From assembly GCA_035325705.1 (NCBI GenBank), contig DAOKZI010000015.1, positions 1 through 64,000 of the forward strand: a stretch of DNA of 64,000 bases. Direction: 5' to 3'. The DNA comes from Ga0077536 sp035325705 (GTDB lineage: Bacteria > Pseudomonadota > Gammaproteobacteria > Ga0077536). Made by a program: the position numbers and the translations under genes. Under the pieces are notes generated by a model, which worked only from the letters and a program-made list of their open reading frames with translations, ran no database searches and was not told where the DNA came from. This document shows, piece after piece, positions 24,227 to 31,666 of this stretch. Each line of letters starts with the position of its first letter. Position 1 is the stretch's first letter.

Positions 24227-25195
24227 TTATTTTTGCGTGCCGGCGGCCGTCGATTCCGCTGCGTCGGCGTCGCGCAGGCGCTGCCGCCAGGCCTCGAGAT
24301 CGCTCGCCTCGATCGTGACGGGATGGGCCTCGGCGGCCTTGCGCAGCACGGCCGCCCGTTCCGCCGCGAGCGATCGTTCGCGCAGCCAGGCGACGATCTG
24401 CGGCCGCACTTCTTCGAGCGGCGGCACCGAGCCCGGCACCAGCGCGCCGCGCTGTACGACGTGGAAACCGTCGTCGGTCTCGACCGGGCCGACCGGCTTG
24501 CCCTGCGGAGCGGCGAGCAGGGCTTGGCGCACCTCGGGCTTCAGCTCCTCCGGCGCGAGCAGGCCCATGAAGCCGCCGTTGAGCCGGCTCGGCGCATGAT
24601 CCGAAGTGCTCGCGGCGAGCTCGGACAGGCTGGCCTTGCCGGCCAGCAGGGATTCGAGGGCCCGGCGAGCCCGTTCGCGCGCCGCGGTGCGGGCCGCCTC
24701 GTCGCCCGCCGGCGCGGCGATGAAGATCTGCCATACCGGCAGGCGATCCGGGATCCGGAAGCGCGCCTGCTGATCGCGATAGAACGCCGCGATCGCGACC
24801 TCGTCCGGCGCCGGCGCGGCGGCGGCCGGTGCCTCCCGTTCGAGATAGTCTGCGGCGAGGATCTCGACGGCCGCTTCGCGCAGCTCGGCGGCGACCGCGG
24901 GCTGGTCGGCGAGGCCCGCGGCCGTCGCGGCGGCATACAGCACCTGCTGCCGGCCGCGCTGCTCGACGAAGGCGGCGAAAGCGGCGGCATCGTCGAGCAC
25001 GGCTCGGCGCCGCGCCGGCGGCAGCCGCGACAGGCTGGCGTCGATGCTCGCGTAGCCGAAGCTCGTGTCCGCCGGTGCGGAGGCGGCCGGCGCGAAGGAA
25101 GGCGTCGCGAGCGGCCACAGGCTCGCGCCGGCCCAACCGAGACCGAGTCCGATCGCGAGCCCGAGCCCGGCGCCGGCGAGTGCTCCGAATTGCAT
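24227..25195 (-). CDS. Parvulin-type peptidylprolyl isomerase, membrane-anchored
   Basis: A 322-aa protein. An N-terminal glycine-rich transmembrane segment (LAGAGLGLAIGLGLGWAGA) is followed by a helical region (FGYASIDASLSRLP, AAFAAFVEQRGRQQVLY) and a rotamase domain (PVWQIFIAAP, LAASTSDHAPSRLNGGFMGLL, VGPVETDDGFHVVQ, about 180-285). It belongs to the PpiC/SurA-like family of periplasmic folding factors. The start is placed at MQFGALAGAG, directly before the membrane segment; longer in-frame starts exist. The C-terminus is basic and charged. Confidence 0.85.
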   Translation of the reverse strand: MQFGALAGAGLGLAIGLGLGWAGASLWPLATPSFAPAASAPADTSFGYASIDASLSRLPPARRRAVLDDAAAFAAFVEQRGRQQVLYAAATAAGLADQPAVAAELREAAVEILAADYLEREAPAAAAPAPDEVAIAAFYRDQQARFRIPDRLPVWQIFIAAPAGDEAARTAARERARRALESLLAGKASLSELAASTSDHAPSRLNGGFMGLLAPEELKPEVRQALLAAPQGKPVGPVETDDGFHVVQRGALVPGSVPPLEEVRPQIVAWLRERSLAAERAAVLRKAAEAHPVTIEASDLEAWRQRLRDADAAESTAAGTQK

Positions 25196-25328
25196 GACGA
25201 TGCTTCCTCCGGCCGCGCCGTCGACGCAGCCCTTCAGTCCGCTGGCGTGGAGGCTCCGACCGAATGCGCCCAGGACGCGTTCAAGGGCATCGCCCGGAAA
25301 CTTGCCTTTTGCCGAGTTTCCCTTCGCG

Positions 25329-25450
25329 TATAATCGGTTCGGCATATAAGTTCGCCCGCGATCGTAGCATCTGCTACGGTGCTCGCGACCGACCCAGGGA
25401 CGACGGCAAGCGCCATCGGGGCAGCAAGCCTCCGGCCGATGTAACGGGAC
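25329..25450 (+). promoter_or_regulatory. Leader of the cyclase-FHA gene: TATAAT box and palindrome
   Basis: An exact TATAAT lies at 25329-25334, with only a weak -35 (CTTTTG at 17 bp). About 30 bp downstream lies the palindrome CGTAGCATCTGCTACG (25363-25378). The region is visibly more AT-rich than its surroundings. It separates divergent PPIase and cyclase genes. Confidence 0.45.
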
Positions 25451-26359
25451 ATGAGTGCCAGCAATCAGGCCAGCCACCTCGCGATTCTCTTTGCCGATCT
25501 CAGCGGCAGCACGCGGCTGTACGAGCTGCTGGGCGATTCGGTGGCGCGGCTGCAGATCGCCGAATGCCTGCGCCGGATCGAGGAAGTCGTCGTCGAGCAC
25601 GGCGGCAAGGTAGTGAAGACCATCGGTGACGAAGTGATGTGCACCTTTCCCGAGGTCGAGTCGGCCGTGATTGCGGCCTGCGGCATGCAGGAGCTGTTCA
25701 ACGACGCCTGCGTCGAGGACACCGCCGACGGCTCGATCGCGCTGTCGCTGCGCATCGGCCTGCACGCCGGACCGACGCTGGTCGAATCGACCGACGTCTT
25801 CGGCGACGCCGTCAACGTCGCCGCGCGCATGGTCGCCCAGGCCAAGGTCGGCCAGATCATCACCACCCGCGTCGTCGTCGACCAGCTACCCTCGCTCCTG
25901 CGCGGCAATACGCGCCTCATCGATCACGCGCCGGTGAAGGGCAAGAGGGACACCTTCGAGCTCTTCGAGGTGATGTGGCAGCAGGACGACGTCACGCGCA
26001 TGTCGCCGGACATCGTGGTCAAGCCCGCGCGCCGCGCGCAGCTCACGCTGAAGCACGGCAGCAGCACGCTGGTCGTCGACGATCACCGCCCGCAGATCGT
26101 GCTCGGCCGCAGCAAGGCGGCCGATCTGACCGTCGTCGAATCGCTCGCCTCGCGATTGCATGCGCGCATCGAGTATCGGCGCGGCAAGTTCTTTCTGGTC
26201 GATCAGAGCACCAACGGCACCTACGTGCGCAACGACACCGACGACGCCTTCCTGCGCCGCGAGGAGGCCCTATTGACCGGCAGCGGCGCGATCAGCCTCG
26301 GCCGTCCCTTCGTCGAGAAGCCGCAGGATCTGGTCGAATTCGAGGTCCAGGGCACCTAG
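25451..26359 (+). CDS. Class III nucleotidyl cyclase domain fused to an FHA domain
   Basis: A 302-aa protein. The N-terminal cyclase homology domain (about 8-180) has ILFADLSGSTRLYE (metal Asp), GGKVVKTIGDEVMCTF (second metal Asp) and FGDAVNVAARM. A C-terminal FHA domain (about 205-295) has IVLGRSKAADLTV, SLASRLHARIEY and DQSTNGTYV, the phosphothreonine-binding loops. It would make cyclic nucleotide under control of phosphoprotein binding. The PP2C phosphatase gene begins 101 bp downstream, suggesting a paired phospho-signalling module. No kinase is encoded in the window. Confidence 0.9.
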   Translation: MSASNQASHLAILFADLSGSTRLYELLGDSVARLQIAECLRRIEEVVVEHGGKVVKTIGDEVMCTFPEVESAVIAACGMQELFNDACVEDTADGSIALSLRIGLHAGPTLVESTDVFGDAVNVAARMVAQAKVGQIITTRVVVDQLPSLLRGNTRLIDHAPVKGKRDTFELFEVMWQQDDVTRMSPDIVVKPARRAQLTLKHGSSTLVVDDHRPQIVLGRSKAADLTVVESLASRLHARIEYRRGKFFLVDQSTNGTYVRNDTDDAFLRREEALLTGSGAISLGRPFVEKPQDLVEFEVQGT

Positions 26360-26460
26360 GGTGCCGTCGCGCGATGGAGCTTCGTCATTCACTTGCCATT
26401 CTTGCGCATCGCGGCCCGGCGGCGCGCAGCATCGAAGCCCGGTTCGGGACGACACCGTAG

Positions 26461-27174
26461 ATGCGCTGGCAGTCCGTGTCCGCCACGCACGTCGGGCTCG
26501 TGCGCAAGGTCAACGAGGACGCGATCCTCGATCGCCCCGACCTCGGCGTGTGGGCCGTCGCCGACGGCATGGGCGGCCACGCCGCCGGCGATCTCGCGAG
26601 CCAGATGCTCGTCGAGTCGCTCGGCCGGCTGCGCGTGCCGGCCGATCTGTCGACCTTCGTCGAGTTCGCCGAGCACAACATCCTCGCCGTCAACGATCGC
26701 CTGCTCGATCTGTCCCGCTTCCGCCACCAGGTGATCGGCAGCACCATCGTCACGCTGCTGATGCACGAGCGGCACTGCGCCTTCCTGTGGGCCGGCGACA
26801 GCCGCCTCTACCGCCTGCGCGACGGCGAGCTCGCGCAGCTCACCACCGATCATTCGCAGGTCGAGCAGTACGTGCAGCAGGGCCTGCTGTCGCGGGAGGA
26901 CGCGCAGTTCCATCCGGACAACAATCTGATCACGCGCGCGGTGGGGGCGACGCCGGCGCTGTTCCTCGACTGCGACGTCGCCGGAATGCAGCCGGGCGAT
27001 CGCTATCTGCTGTCCTCCGACGGGCTCGACAAGCACGTGATCCACGAGGACATCGCCGACGGCCTGCGCCGCTTCGAGCTGCCACGCTGCGCACGCCATC
27101 TGATCAACCTGGCCCTCGAAGCGGGCGGCACCGACAATGTCTCGGTGTGCCTGGTCGAGGTGCTCGACGACTGA
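26461..27174 (+). CDS. PP2C-type serine/threonine phosphatase
   Basis: A 237-aa PPM-family phosphatase with all metal motifs: RKVNEDA (about 16-22), VADGMGGHAAGD (about 35-46), GSTIVTLL, WAGDSRLYRLRDGEL, LLSSDGLD and GGTDNVSVCLV. It is soluble, with no signal or membrane segment. Related stand-alone phosphatases oppose Hanks-type kinases, sometimes in type VI secretion clusters, but no such genes are present here. It most likely works with the FHA-cyclase encoded upstream. Confidence 0.93.
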   Translation: MRWQSVSATHVGLVRKVNEDAILDRPDLGVWAVADGMGGHAAGDLASQMLVESLGRLRVPADLSTFVEFAEHNILAVNDRLLDLSRFRHQVIGSTIVTLLMHERHCAFLWAGDSRLYRLRDGELAQLTTDHSQVEQYVQQGLLSREDAQFHPDNNLITRAVGATPALFLDCDVAGMQPGDRYLLSSDGLDKHVIHEDIADGLRRFELPRCARHLINLALEAGGTDNVSVCLVEVLDD

Positions 27175-27190
27175 GCGAAGTCTGCGACGC

Positions 27191-27397
27191 ATGAATACGT
27201 CCCTGTTGCGCCGCTTGGCGCAGGCCTACGCCGAACAGCGCATCGACCGCCGCACCTACATCCACGAACGGCGGCGCTTGATCGACGAAGCCGTGGCCGG
27301 CGTCGATTCCGAGCCCCCGCGCGTGCTGGCGCCGGGCGAGCCGACCCTTAGCGCCATCGATCGGACGATCGAGCTGCCGCGCGAGGCACGCGAATGA
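27191..27397 (+). CDS. Small conserved-looking basic protein
   Basis: A 68-aa protein. The first half (MNTSLLRRLAQAYAEQRI, then DRRTYIHERRRLIDEAVAG) resembles the short helical SHOCT-type region that ends in a polypeptide turn. The rest is a Pro/Glu-rich tail. Its stop overlaps the ubiG start by 4 bp (ATGA), and it follows the phosphatase gene by 16 bp, so it is likely translated as part of the same transcript. Function unknown. Confidence 0.65.
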   Translation: MNTSLLRRLAQAYAEQRIDRRTYIHERRRLIDEAVAGVDSEPPRVLAPGEPTLSAIDRTIELPREARE

Positions 27398-28110
27398 GCG
27401 GCACGGACACCTCCGCGACGCCGAACGTCGACGCCGGCGAAATCGCCAAGTTCTCCGCGCTCGCACCGGACTGGTGGGATCCGGAGGGCCCTAGCCGCAC
27501 GCTGCACGACATCAATCCGTGCCGGCTCGGCTTCATCGCGGAAGCGACCTCACTGGCCGGCAAGCGGGTGCTCGACGTCGGCTGCGGCGGCGGCATCCTG
27601 AGCGAGGCGCTCGCCCGCGCCGGCGCGATCGTCACCGGCATCGACGGCAGTGCCGCCTGCATCGAGGTCGCGCGCGCGCACGCCGCGGCGAGCGGCCTCG
27701 AGCTGCGCTACGCGGCGGAAACCATCGAAGCGCATCGCGCCGCGCCGCTCTACGACATCGTCACCTGCATGGAGCTGCTCGAGCACGTCCCCGCGCCGGC
27801 GCAGCTCCTCGCCGCCTGCCGCGCGCAGCTCGGCGACGAGGGAGAACTCTTCATCGCCACGCTGAATCGCACGCCGCAGGCCTATGCCGCGGCGATCCTC
27901 GGCGCGGAATACCTGCTCAAGCTGCTGCCGCGCGGCACGCACGACTATCGCAGCTTCATCCGGCCCAGCGAGCTCGCGCGCTGGCTGCGCGCGGCGGGCT
28001 TCGAGCTCGTGCGCATGGCCGGCATGCACTACAACCCGTTCACGCGCCAGGCGAGCCTCACGCGCGATCTCGGCGTCAACTACCTGGTCCACGCCCGAGT
28101 CGCGGGATGA
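27394..28110 (+). CDS. ubiG: Ubiquinone biosynthesis O-methyltransferase
   Basis: A 238-aa class I SAM methyltransferase. The N-terminal signature FSALAPDWWDPEGPSRTLHD is typical of UbiG, followed by the SAM-binding VLDVGCGGGILSEALA (about 52-67) and ELLEHVPAP (motif post II). It carries out both O-methylations of the ubiquinone ring. Overlapping starts and stops (ATGA on both sides) couple it to the small upstream gene and the phosphatase gene downstream. Confidence 0.95.
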   Translation: MSGTDTSATPNVDAGEIAKFSALAPDWWDPEGPSRTLHDINPCRLGFIAEATSLAGKRVLDVGCGGGILSEALARAGAIVTGIDGSAACIEVARAHAAASGLELRYAAETIEAHRAAPLYDIVTCMELLEHVPAPAQLLAACRAQLGDEGELFIATLNRTPQAYAAAILGAEYLLKLLPRGTHDYRSFIRPSELARWLRAAGFELVRMAGMHYNPFTRQASLTRDLGVNYLVHARVAG

Positions 28111-28790
28111 GCGATGCGCCGCCGCTGCACGGCGTGCTGTTCGATCTCGATGGCACGCTGCTCGACACCGCGCCCGATCTCGCCGCTGCACTGAACCGCA
28201 CGCGCGCCGACTACGGACTGCCGGCGCTGCCCTACGCGGCAATCCGGCCGTGGGTGAGCCACGGCTCGTATGCGCTGACGCGTCTCGGCTTCGACTTTGC
28301 CGAGACTAGCGCCGAGTTCGAGGCCGCGCGGCGCGCGCTGCTCGATCACTACCACGCGCATCTCGCCGAGGGCACGACGCCGTTTCCGGGCATGCGCGCG
28401 CTGCTCGCCGAGCTCGAGGCGCGCGGCGTCGCCTGGGGCATCGTCACCAACAAGCCCGGCTGGCTGACCGAGCCGCTGCTCGCACGGCTGGGCCTCGACT
28501 GGTGTCCGGCCTGCGTCGTCAGCGGTGACACGCTGCCAGAGCGCAAGCCGCATCCCGCCCCGCTGCTGCACGCGGCGCAGCTCCTCGGCTGCGCGCCGGC
28601 GTGCTGCGTCTACGTCGGGGACGCCGAACGCGACGTCGCGGCCGGCCGCGCGGCCGGCATGCGCACGCTGGTCGCCGCCTACGGCTATCTCGCGCCCCAC
28701 GACGAGCCCGCGCGCTGGCAAGCGCATGCGATCCTCGACAGCCCGCAGGCGCTCGCCCGCTGGCTGGCCGCGAGCCTCGATGGCGCGTGA
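28107..28790 (+). CDS. HAD-superfamily phosphatase (Gph/MupP type)
   Basis: A 227-aa haloacid dehalogenase-type phosphatase. Motif I is LFDLDGTLLDTAPD (Asp nucleophile), motif II VTNKPG, motif III the Lys in PERKPHP and motif IV YVGDAERDV. Phosphoglycolate phosphatase is one option. In pseudomonads the gene next to ubiG is mupP, a MurNAc-6-phosphate phosphatase of cell-wall recycling, which fits this position. It overlaps ubiG (ATGA) and the following gene by 11 bp. Confidence 0.92.
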   Translation: MSDAPPLHGVLFDLDGTLLDTAPDLAAALNRTRADYGLPALPYAAIRPWVSHGSYALTRLGFDFAETSAEFEAARRALLDHYHAHLAEGTTPFPGMRALLAELEARGVAWGIVTNKPGWLTEPLLARLGLDWCPACVVSGDTLPERKPHPAPLLHAAQLLGCAPACCVYVGDAERDVAAGRAAGMRTLVAAYGYLAPHDEPARWQAHAILDSPQALARWLAASLDGA

Positions 28791-29613
28791 CGCCGCGGCC
28801 GATGCGCCGCTCGCCGACTACCTGCCGCGCCCAGGCAGCGATCTCTACTACGCGCAGCGTTACGCGCCGGCGCCGGTACGCGCGCGGCTCGCGCTCCTCG
28901 AAGCGCTGCGCGGGGAAATCGCCCGCGTGCCGGCGAGCTGCTCGAACGCGGAGATCGCGCAGACCAAGCTCGCCTGGTGGCGGGAGGAGATCGCGCGGCT
29001 GGCCGAAGCCGCGCCGCGCCACGTGCTGACGCGCGCGCTCGCGCCGCAGCTCGCCGCGCTGCCGGCCTTGCCCGCAGCCGCCTTCGCGCTCATCGACGGC
29101 ACGGCCGCGCTGCTCGCGGCGCCCCGTCATCCGACGCGCGCGGCGCGCTACGCGGCCTTCGACGCCGCGCACGGGCCGCTGTGGGAGATCGTCAACACCG
29201 AAACGGCGACGCTCGACGACGCCGCTGCGCAGCAGGCGCGGCTGCTCGGCAGCCGCGTCGAAGAAGCCTATGCGCTGCGCGATACGCGGCGCCTCGTCGC
29301 CGGCGGCGTCGGCCTGCTCGCGCAGGACACGGTGAGCGCCGTGGCGCAGGAGACCTCGACGGCGCTGGAGGACGCCGACTGGTATGCGCGCGTGATCGCC
29401 GTCGACCTCGCGGCCTGTCGCGAGGCGCTCGCCGCCGGCCTCGCCGCCCTGCCCGCGCGCCGCAGCCTGCGGCCGCTCGCGACGCTGACGCGCCTCGCGC
29501 TCGCCACGCTCGAGGAAGTCGCCGCCGACGGCTGCCGCGTGTGGGAACGCCGCGTCGAGCTGACGCCGCTCAGAAAGCTGTGGATCGCGCTGCGCGAGCG
29601 AGCGGGAGCGTGA
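28780..29613 (+). CDS. Squalene/phytoene synthase-like protein lacking Asp-rich motifs
   Basis: A 277-aa all-helical protein. Its N-terminus DLYYAQRYAPAPVRARL, LEALRGEIARV and KLAWWREEIARL match the squalene/phytoene synthase family, in the subgroup related to the mitochondrial complex I factor NDUFAF6. The two Asp-rich diphosphate-binding motifs of true synthases are not visible: the first is LEALRGEIA, the second has no DxxxD cluster. A non-catalytic, perhaps respiratory-assembly role is therefore likely. The ATG overlaps the phosphatase gene. The last 21 bp before its stop are duplicated at 29862-29882. Confidence 0.82.
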   Translation: MARDAAADAPLADYLPRPGSDLYYAQRYAPAPVRARLALLEALRGEIARVPASCSNAEIAQTKLAWWREEIARLAEAAPRHVLTRALAPQLAALPALPAAAFALIDGTAALLAAPRHPTRAARYAAFDAAHGPLWEIVNTETATLDDAAAQQARLLGSRVEEAYALRDTRRLVAGGVGLLAQDTVSAVAQETSTALEDADWYARVIAVDLAACREALAAGLAALPARRSLRPLATLTRLALATLEEVAADGCRVWERRVELTPLRKLWIALRERAGA

Positions 29614-29679
29614 ACGGCAGCGCGGGCCTCACTGTCGCGCGAATGAGGCCGTAGCTTGGGCTGACGAAGGAAGCCCAAC
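29590..29679. repeat. Direct repeat, copy 1: 3' end of the squalene-synthase-like gene plus family B
   Basis: The block starts at CTGCGCGAGCGAGCGGGAGC (29590) inside the coding end and runs through CCTCACTGTCGCGCGAATG into a family B unit (to 29679). Copy 2 is at 29862-29940 in the same orientation. It differs by a 12-bp loss (which includes the gene's stop codon) and about three substitutions. Confidence 0.85.
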
Positions 29680-29698
29680 GGGGGAATCTCGGTTCTCG

Positions 29699-29860
29699 TA
29701 GCCCGGGTGCAGCGTAGCGGAACCCGGGATCGGGCATGCCCGAGACGCAAGCGCTTTCGGCCCTGTGTGGCGCGCACCGCGCCGAGTCTTCTCGAATGCA
29801 GGAGAGACGACGAACGCCGGCTCCCGGGTTACGCGCTGCGCGCTCCACCCGGGCTACGAC
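29699..29860. repeat. Composite dispersed element, inverted family A ends
   Basis: A family A palindrome at 29700-29728 and an inverted one at 29823-29855 enclose a core containing GGGCATGCCCGA and TCTTCTCGAATGCAGGAGAG. This core is the reverse of that in the copies near 10600, 14150, 38120 and 55360. The element sits exactly between the two direct repeats that carry the duplicated gene end. Confidence 0.8.
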
Positions 29861-29861
29861 A

Positions 29862-29980
29862 CTGCGCGAGCGAGCGGGAGCGCGGACCTCACTGTCGCGC
29901 GAATGAGGCAGTAGGTTGGGCTGACGAAGGAAGCCCAACATTGGGCGCCAAACGTTGGGCTTCCTTCGTCAGCCCAACCT
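29862..29980. repeat. Direct repeat copy 2 followed by an inverted family B pair
   Basis: Positions 29862-29940 repeat the 3' end of the squalene-synthase-like gene and its following family B unit. A second, inverted B unit (about 29956-29980) follows after ATTGGGCGCCAAAC, giving the same B-spacer-B' hairpin as at 10432-10495 and 37687-37750. Confidence 0.85.
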
Positions 29981-30010
29981 CGGACTACGACGGCGATGCG
30001 CGCCGCTTCG

Positions 30011-30039
30011 TAGCCCGGATGAGCGCAGCGAATCCGGGA
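30011..30039. repeat. Family A palindrome
   Basis: A single family A copy with an ATGAGCGCAGCG-type centre, immediately before the 3' end of the ygfX-like gene. It may act as a terminator for that gene. Confidence 0.75.
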
Positions 30040-30045
30040 TCTTCG

Positions 30046-30480
30046 TCAGCGCTCCGTCGTCGCCCCCTGCCACAAGAGACGCATGCGCAAACGCCGGAAG
30101 CTGTCGGCGTCGAGCATGTCGGCTGTCACGAACAGGCCGATCCTGCCGCGCGGCCCGTCGAGCGTGAGGATCGTCAGCCACGGCGACACCACCGGCCCGG
30201 GCGCGAGTCGCGCCCGTTCGCGCCTGCCGTCGCGCCACTGCAGATGCCACACGCCGGCGCTGTCGAAGAGCACGGCGAGCAGGGACGCGGCGAGCGCGCG
30301 GCGGCGCGCTTCGAGCCAACACAGATGGCCCAGCAAAGCCGCTGCGAGCAGACAGCCGGCGGGCGCAACACCGCAGGCCAGAAGCGCGAGCGCGGCCGCG
30401 GTGAGGTGCATGAAGCGCAATGCAAACCGCAGCGACGGGCCTTCGGGCAAGACGAGACGAACGGCGACGGCAGCGCTCAT
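30046..30480 (-). CDS. YgfX-like membrane protein
   Basis: A 144-aa protein. A basic N-terminus is followed by two close transmembrane helices (LRFMHLTAAALALLACGVAP and GCLLAAALLGHLCWL, about 25-58) and a soluble region with WHLQWRDGRRERARL, SPWLTILTLDGPRGR and MLDADSFRRLRMRL. This is the layout of YgfX (CptA), whose gene neighbours sdhE in enterobacteria; a related role in flavinylation or membrane biology is uncertain. Here it is divergent from the succinate dehydrogenase operon. The start is MSAAVAVRLVLP; an upstream extension is unlikely. Confidence 0.78.
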   Translation of the reverse strand: MSAAVAVRLVLPEGPSLRFALRFMHLTAAALALLACGVAPAGCLLAAALLGHLCWLEARRRALAASLLAVLFDSAGVWHLQWRDGRRERARLAPGPVVSPWLTILTLDGPRGRIGLFVTADMLDADSFRRLRMRLLWQGATTER

Positions 30481-30517
30481 GAAGGCAGCATAGCAGCGCC
30501 GGCACCTCGCGCGCGGC

Positions 30518-30546
30518 TTGAAATTTTCCAGTCCGGACAAGACAAT
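30518..30546 (+). promoter_or_regulatory. Sigma-70 promoter of the succinate dehydrogenase operon
   Basis: TTGAAA (30518-30523) and GACAAT (30541-30546) are spaced by exactly 17 bp, about 80 bp upstream of the DUF1674 gene, in the only AT-rich stretch of the divergent ygfX-sdh intergenic region. The match is 5 of 6 in each box. Confidence 0.55.
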
Positions 30547-30625
30547 GCCTGATGCCCATGCAGCACCGTATGGTGTAGCGCACGGGCACGCGACGCATTC
30601 CGGAATCCCGACAGACCGGCACAGC

Positions 30626-30793
30626 ATGAGCGATCAGACCTCCGAATCCGCGATTCCGCCGGCAGCGCCGCCGACGCCGGCGACCGAGCGACCCGAGTCT
30701 GCACAGCAGCCCAAAGAAATCGGCGGTCCACGCGGCCCCGAACCGACCCGTTTCGGCGACTGGGAGCGCAAAGGCCGCTGCATCGATTTCTGA
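30626..30793 (+). CDS. DUF1674/SDHAF4-like succinate dehydrogenase assembly factor
   Basis: A 55-aa protein. A variable Pro/Ala-rich N-terminus is followed by the conserved block KEIGGPRGPEPTRFGDWERK and the invariant end GRCIDF. This block defines DUF1674, the family of yeast Sdh8 and human SDHAF4, which binds flavinylated SdhA before it joins SdhB. It lies directly upstream of sdhCDAB and downstream of their presumed promoter. Its context agrees with the family role. Confidence 0.88.
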   Translation: MSDQTSESAIPPAAPPTPATERPESAQQPKEIGGPRGPEPTRFGDWERKGRCIDF

Positions 30794-30890
30794 GTTTCGA
30801 CGCGCCGTCGGCCGCTGCGTGCCGACCGTCCTCCGCGCGCTTCTTCGCGCCGGATCCGATCAAGACCAGGACACGTAGTTGACGAAGACC

Positions 30891-31283
30891 ATGAGCAACC
30901 GACCGCTTTCGCCGCATCTGCAGATCTACCGGCTGCCGCTGGTAGTGCTGCTGTCGATCACCCATCGCATCACGGGCGTCTTTCTCGGCCTCGGCACCCT
31001 GGTGCTGCTGTACTGGCTGTGCGCCGTGGCCAGCGGCCCCGAAGCCTACGCCGCCGCGCAGTCCGTGCTCGACATGTTCATCGTCAAGCTCGTGCTCTTC
31101 GGCTGGACCTGGGCCTTCTTCTACCACTTGTGCAACGGTGTGCGTCATCTCGCCTGGGACGGCGGCTACGGCTTCGAGCTGCCTCAGGCCTACGCGTCCG
31201 CCTACGCGGTGCTCGCGATCTCCACCGTCCTCACCCTGCTCGTCTGGGGCTTCGTCGCGGCCGCGCCGGGAGGTGCGGCATGA
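30891..31283 (+). CDS. sdhC: Succinate dehydrogenase cytochrome b556 subunit
   Basis: A 130-aa membrane anchor with three transmembrane helices. The N-terminal signature SPHLQIYRLPLVVLLSITHRITG carries the quinone-site Ser/Arg region (shown in part), and FYHLCNGVRHLAWDGG carries the heme b axial His. With SdhD it anchors SdhAB and passes electrons to ubiquinone. The ATG at MSNRPLSP is preferred; a TTG 12 bp upstream is in frame. The stop overlaps sdhD by 4 bp. Confidence 0.95.
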   Translation: MSNRPLSPHLQIYRLPLVVLLSITHRITGVFLGLGTLVLLYWLCAVASGPEAYAAAQSVLDMFIVKLVLFGWTWAFFYHLCNGVRHLAWDGGYGFELPQAYASAYAVLAISTVLTLLVWGFVAAAPGGAA

Positions 31284-31663
31284 GCCTGCGCACCGATCTC
31301 GGCCGCGCCAAAGGGCTCGGCAGCGCGAAGGACGGCGTGAGCCACTGGCGCCTGCAGCGCCTGACGGCGCTCGCGCTGGTGCCGCTCAGCCTGTGGTTCG
31401 TGCTGAGCCTGCTCTGCGTCTTCGATGCCAGCCACGCCGAGATCGTCGCCTGGGTGTCCGCGCCGCACGTGACGGTGCTGCTGATCGCCCTGTCGATCGT
31501 GCTGTTCTGGCATCTGCAGCTCGGCCTGCAGGTCGTCATCGAGGACTACGTCCACACCGCGTGGTACCAGATCGCGCTGCAGGTGCTCCTGCGCATCGGC
31601 GCCGGCCTCGGCGCGCTGATCGCCATCGTGTCCGTCCTGAAAATCTCGCTATCTCTGGGTTGA
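31280..31663 (+). CDS. sdhD: Succinate dehydrogenase membrane anchor subunit
   Basis: A 127-aa protein with three hydrophobic helices (about 28-50, 57-80 and 99-122). The GSAKDGVSHWRLQRLTALAL start and the HLQLGLQVVIEDYVH segment, holding the second heme ligand and quinone-site Tyr/Asp, are typical of proteobacterial SdhD. It is coupled to sdhC by an ATGA overlap and is followed by sdhA after 3 bp. Confidence 0.94.
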   Translation: MSLRTDLGRAKGLGSAKDGVSHWRLQRLTALALVPLSLWFVLSLLCVFDASHAEIVAWVSAPHVTVLLIALSIVLFWHLQLGLQVVIEDYVHTAWYQIALQVLLRIGAGLGALIAIVSVLKISLSLG

Positions 31664-31666
31664 TCG

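Noticed and set aside
25424..25437. GEMM-I (cyclic-di-GMP) riboswitch before the cyclase gene
   Set aside because: Only the GCAAGCCTCCGGCC-like piece matches. The GGUUACCG-type 3' arm and the tetraloop-receptor helix are missing, and the segment is only 13 nt from the start codon.
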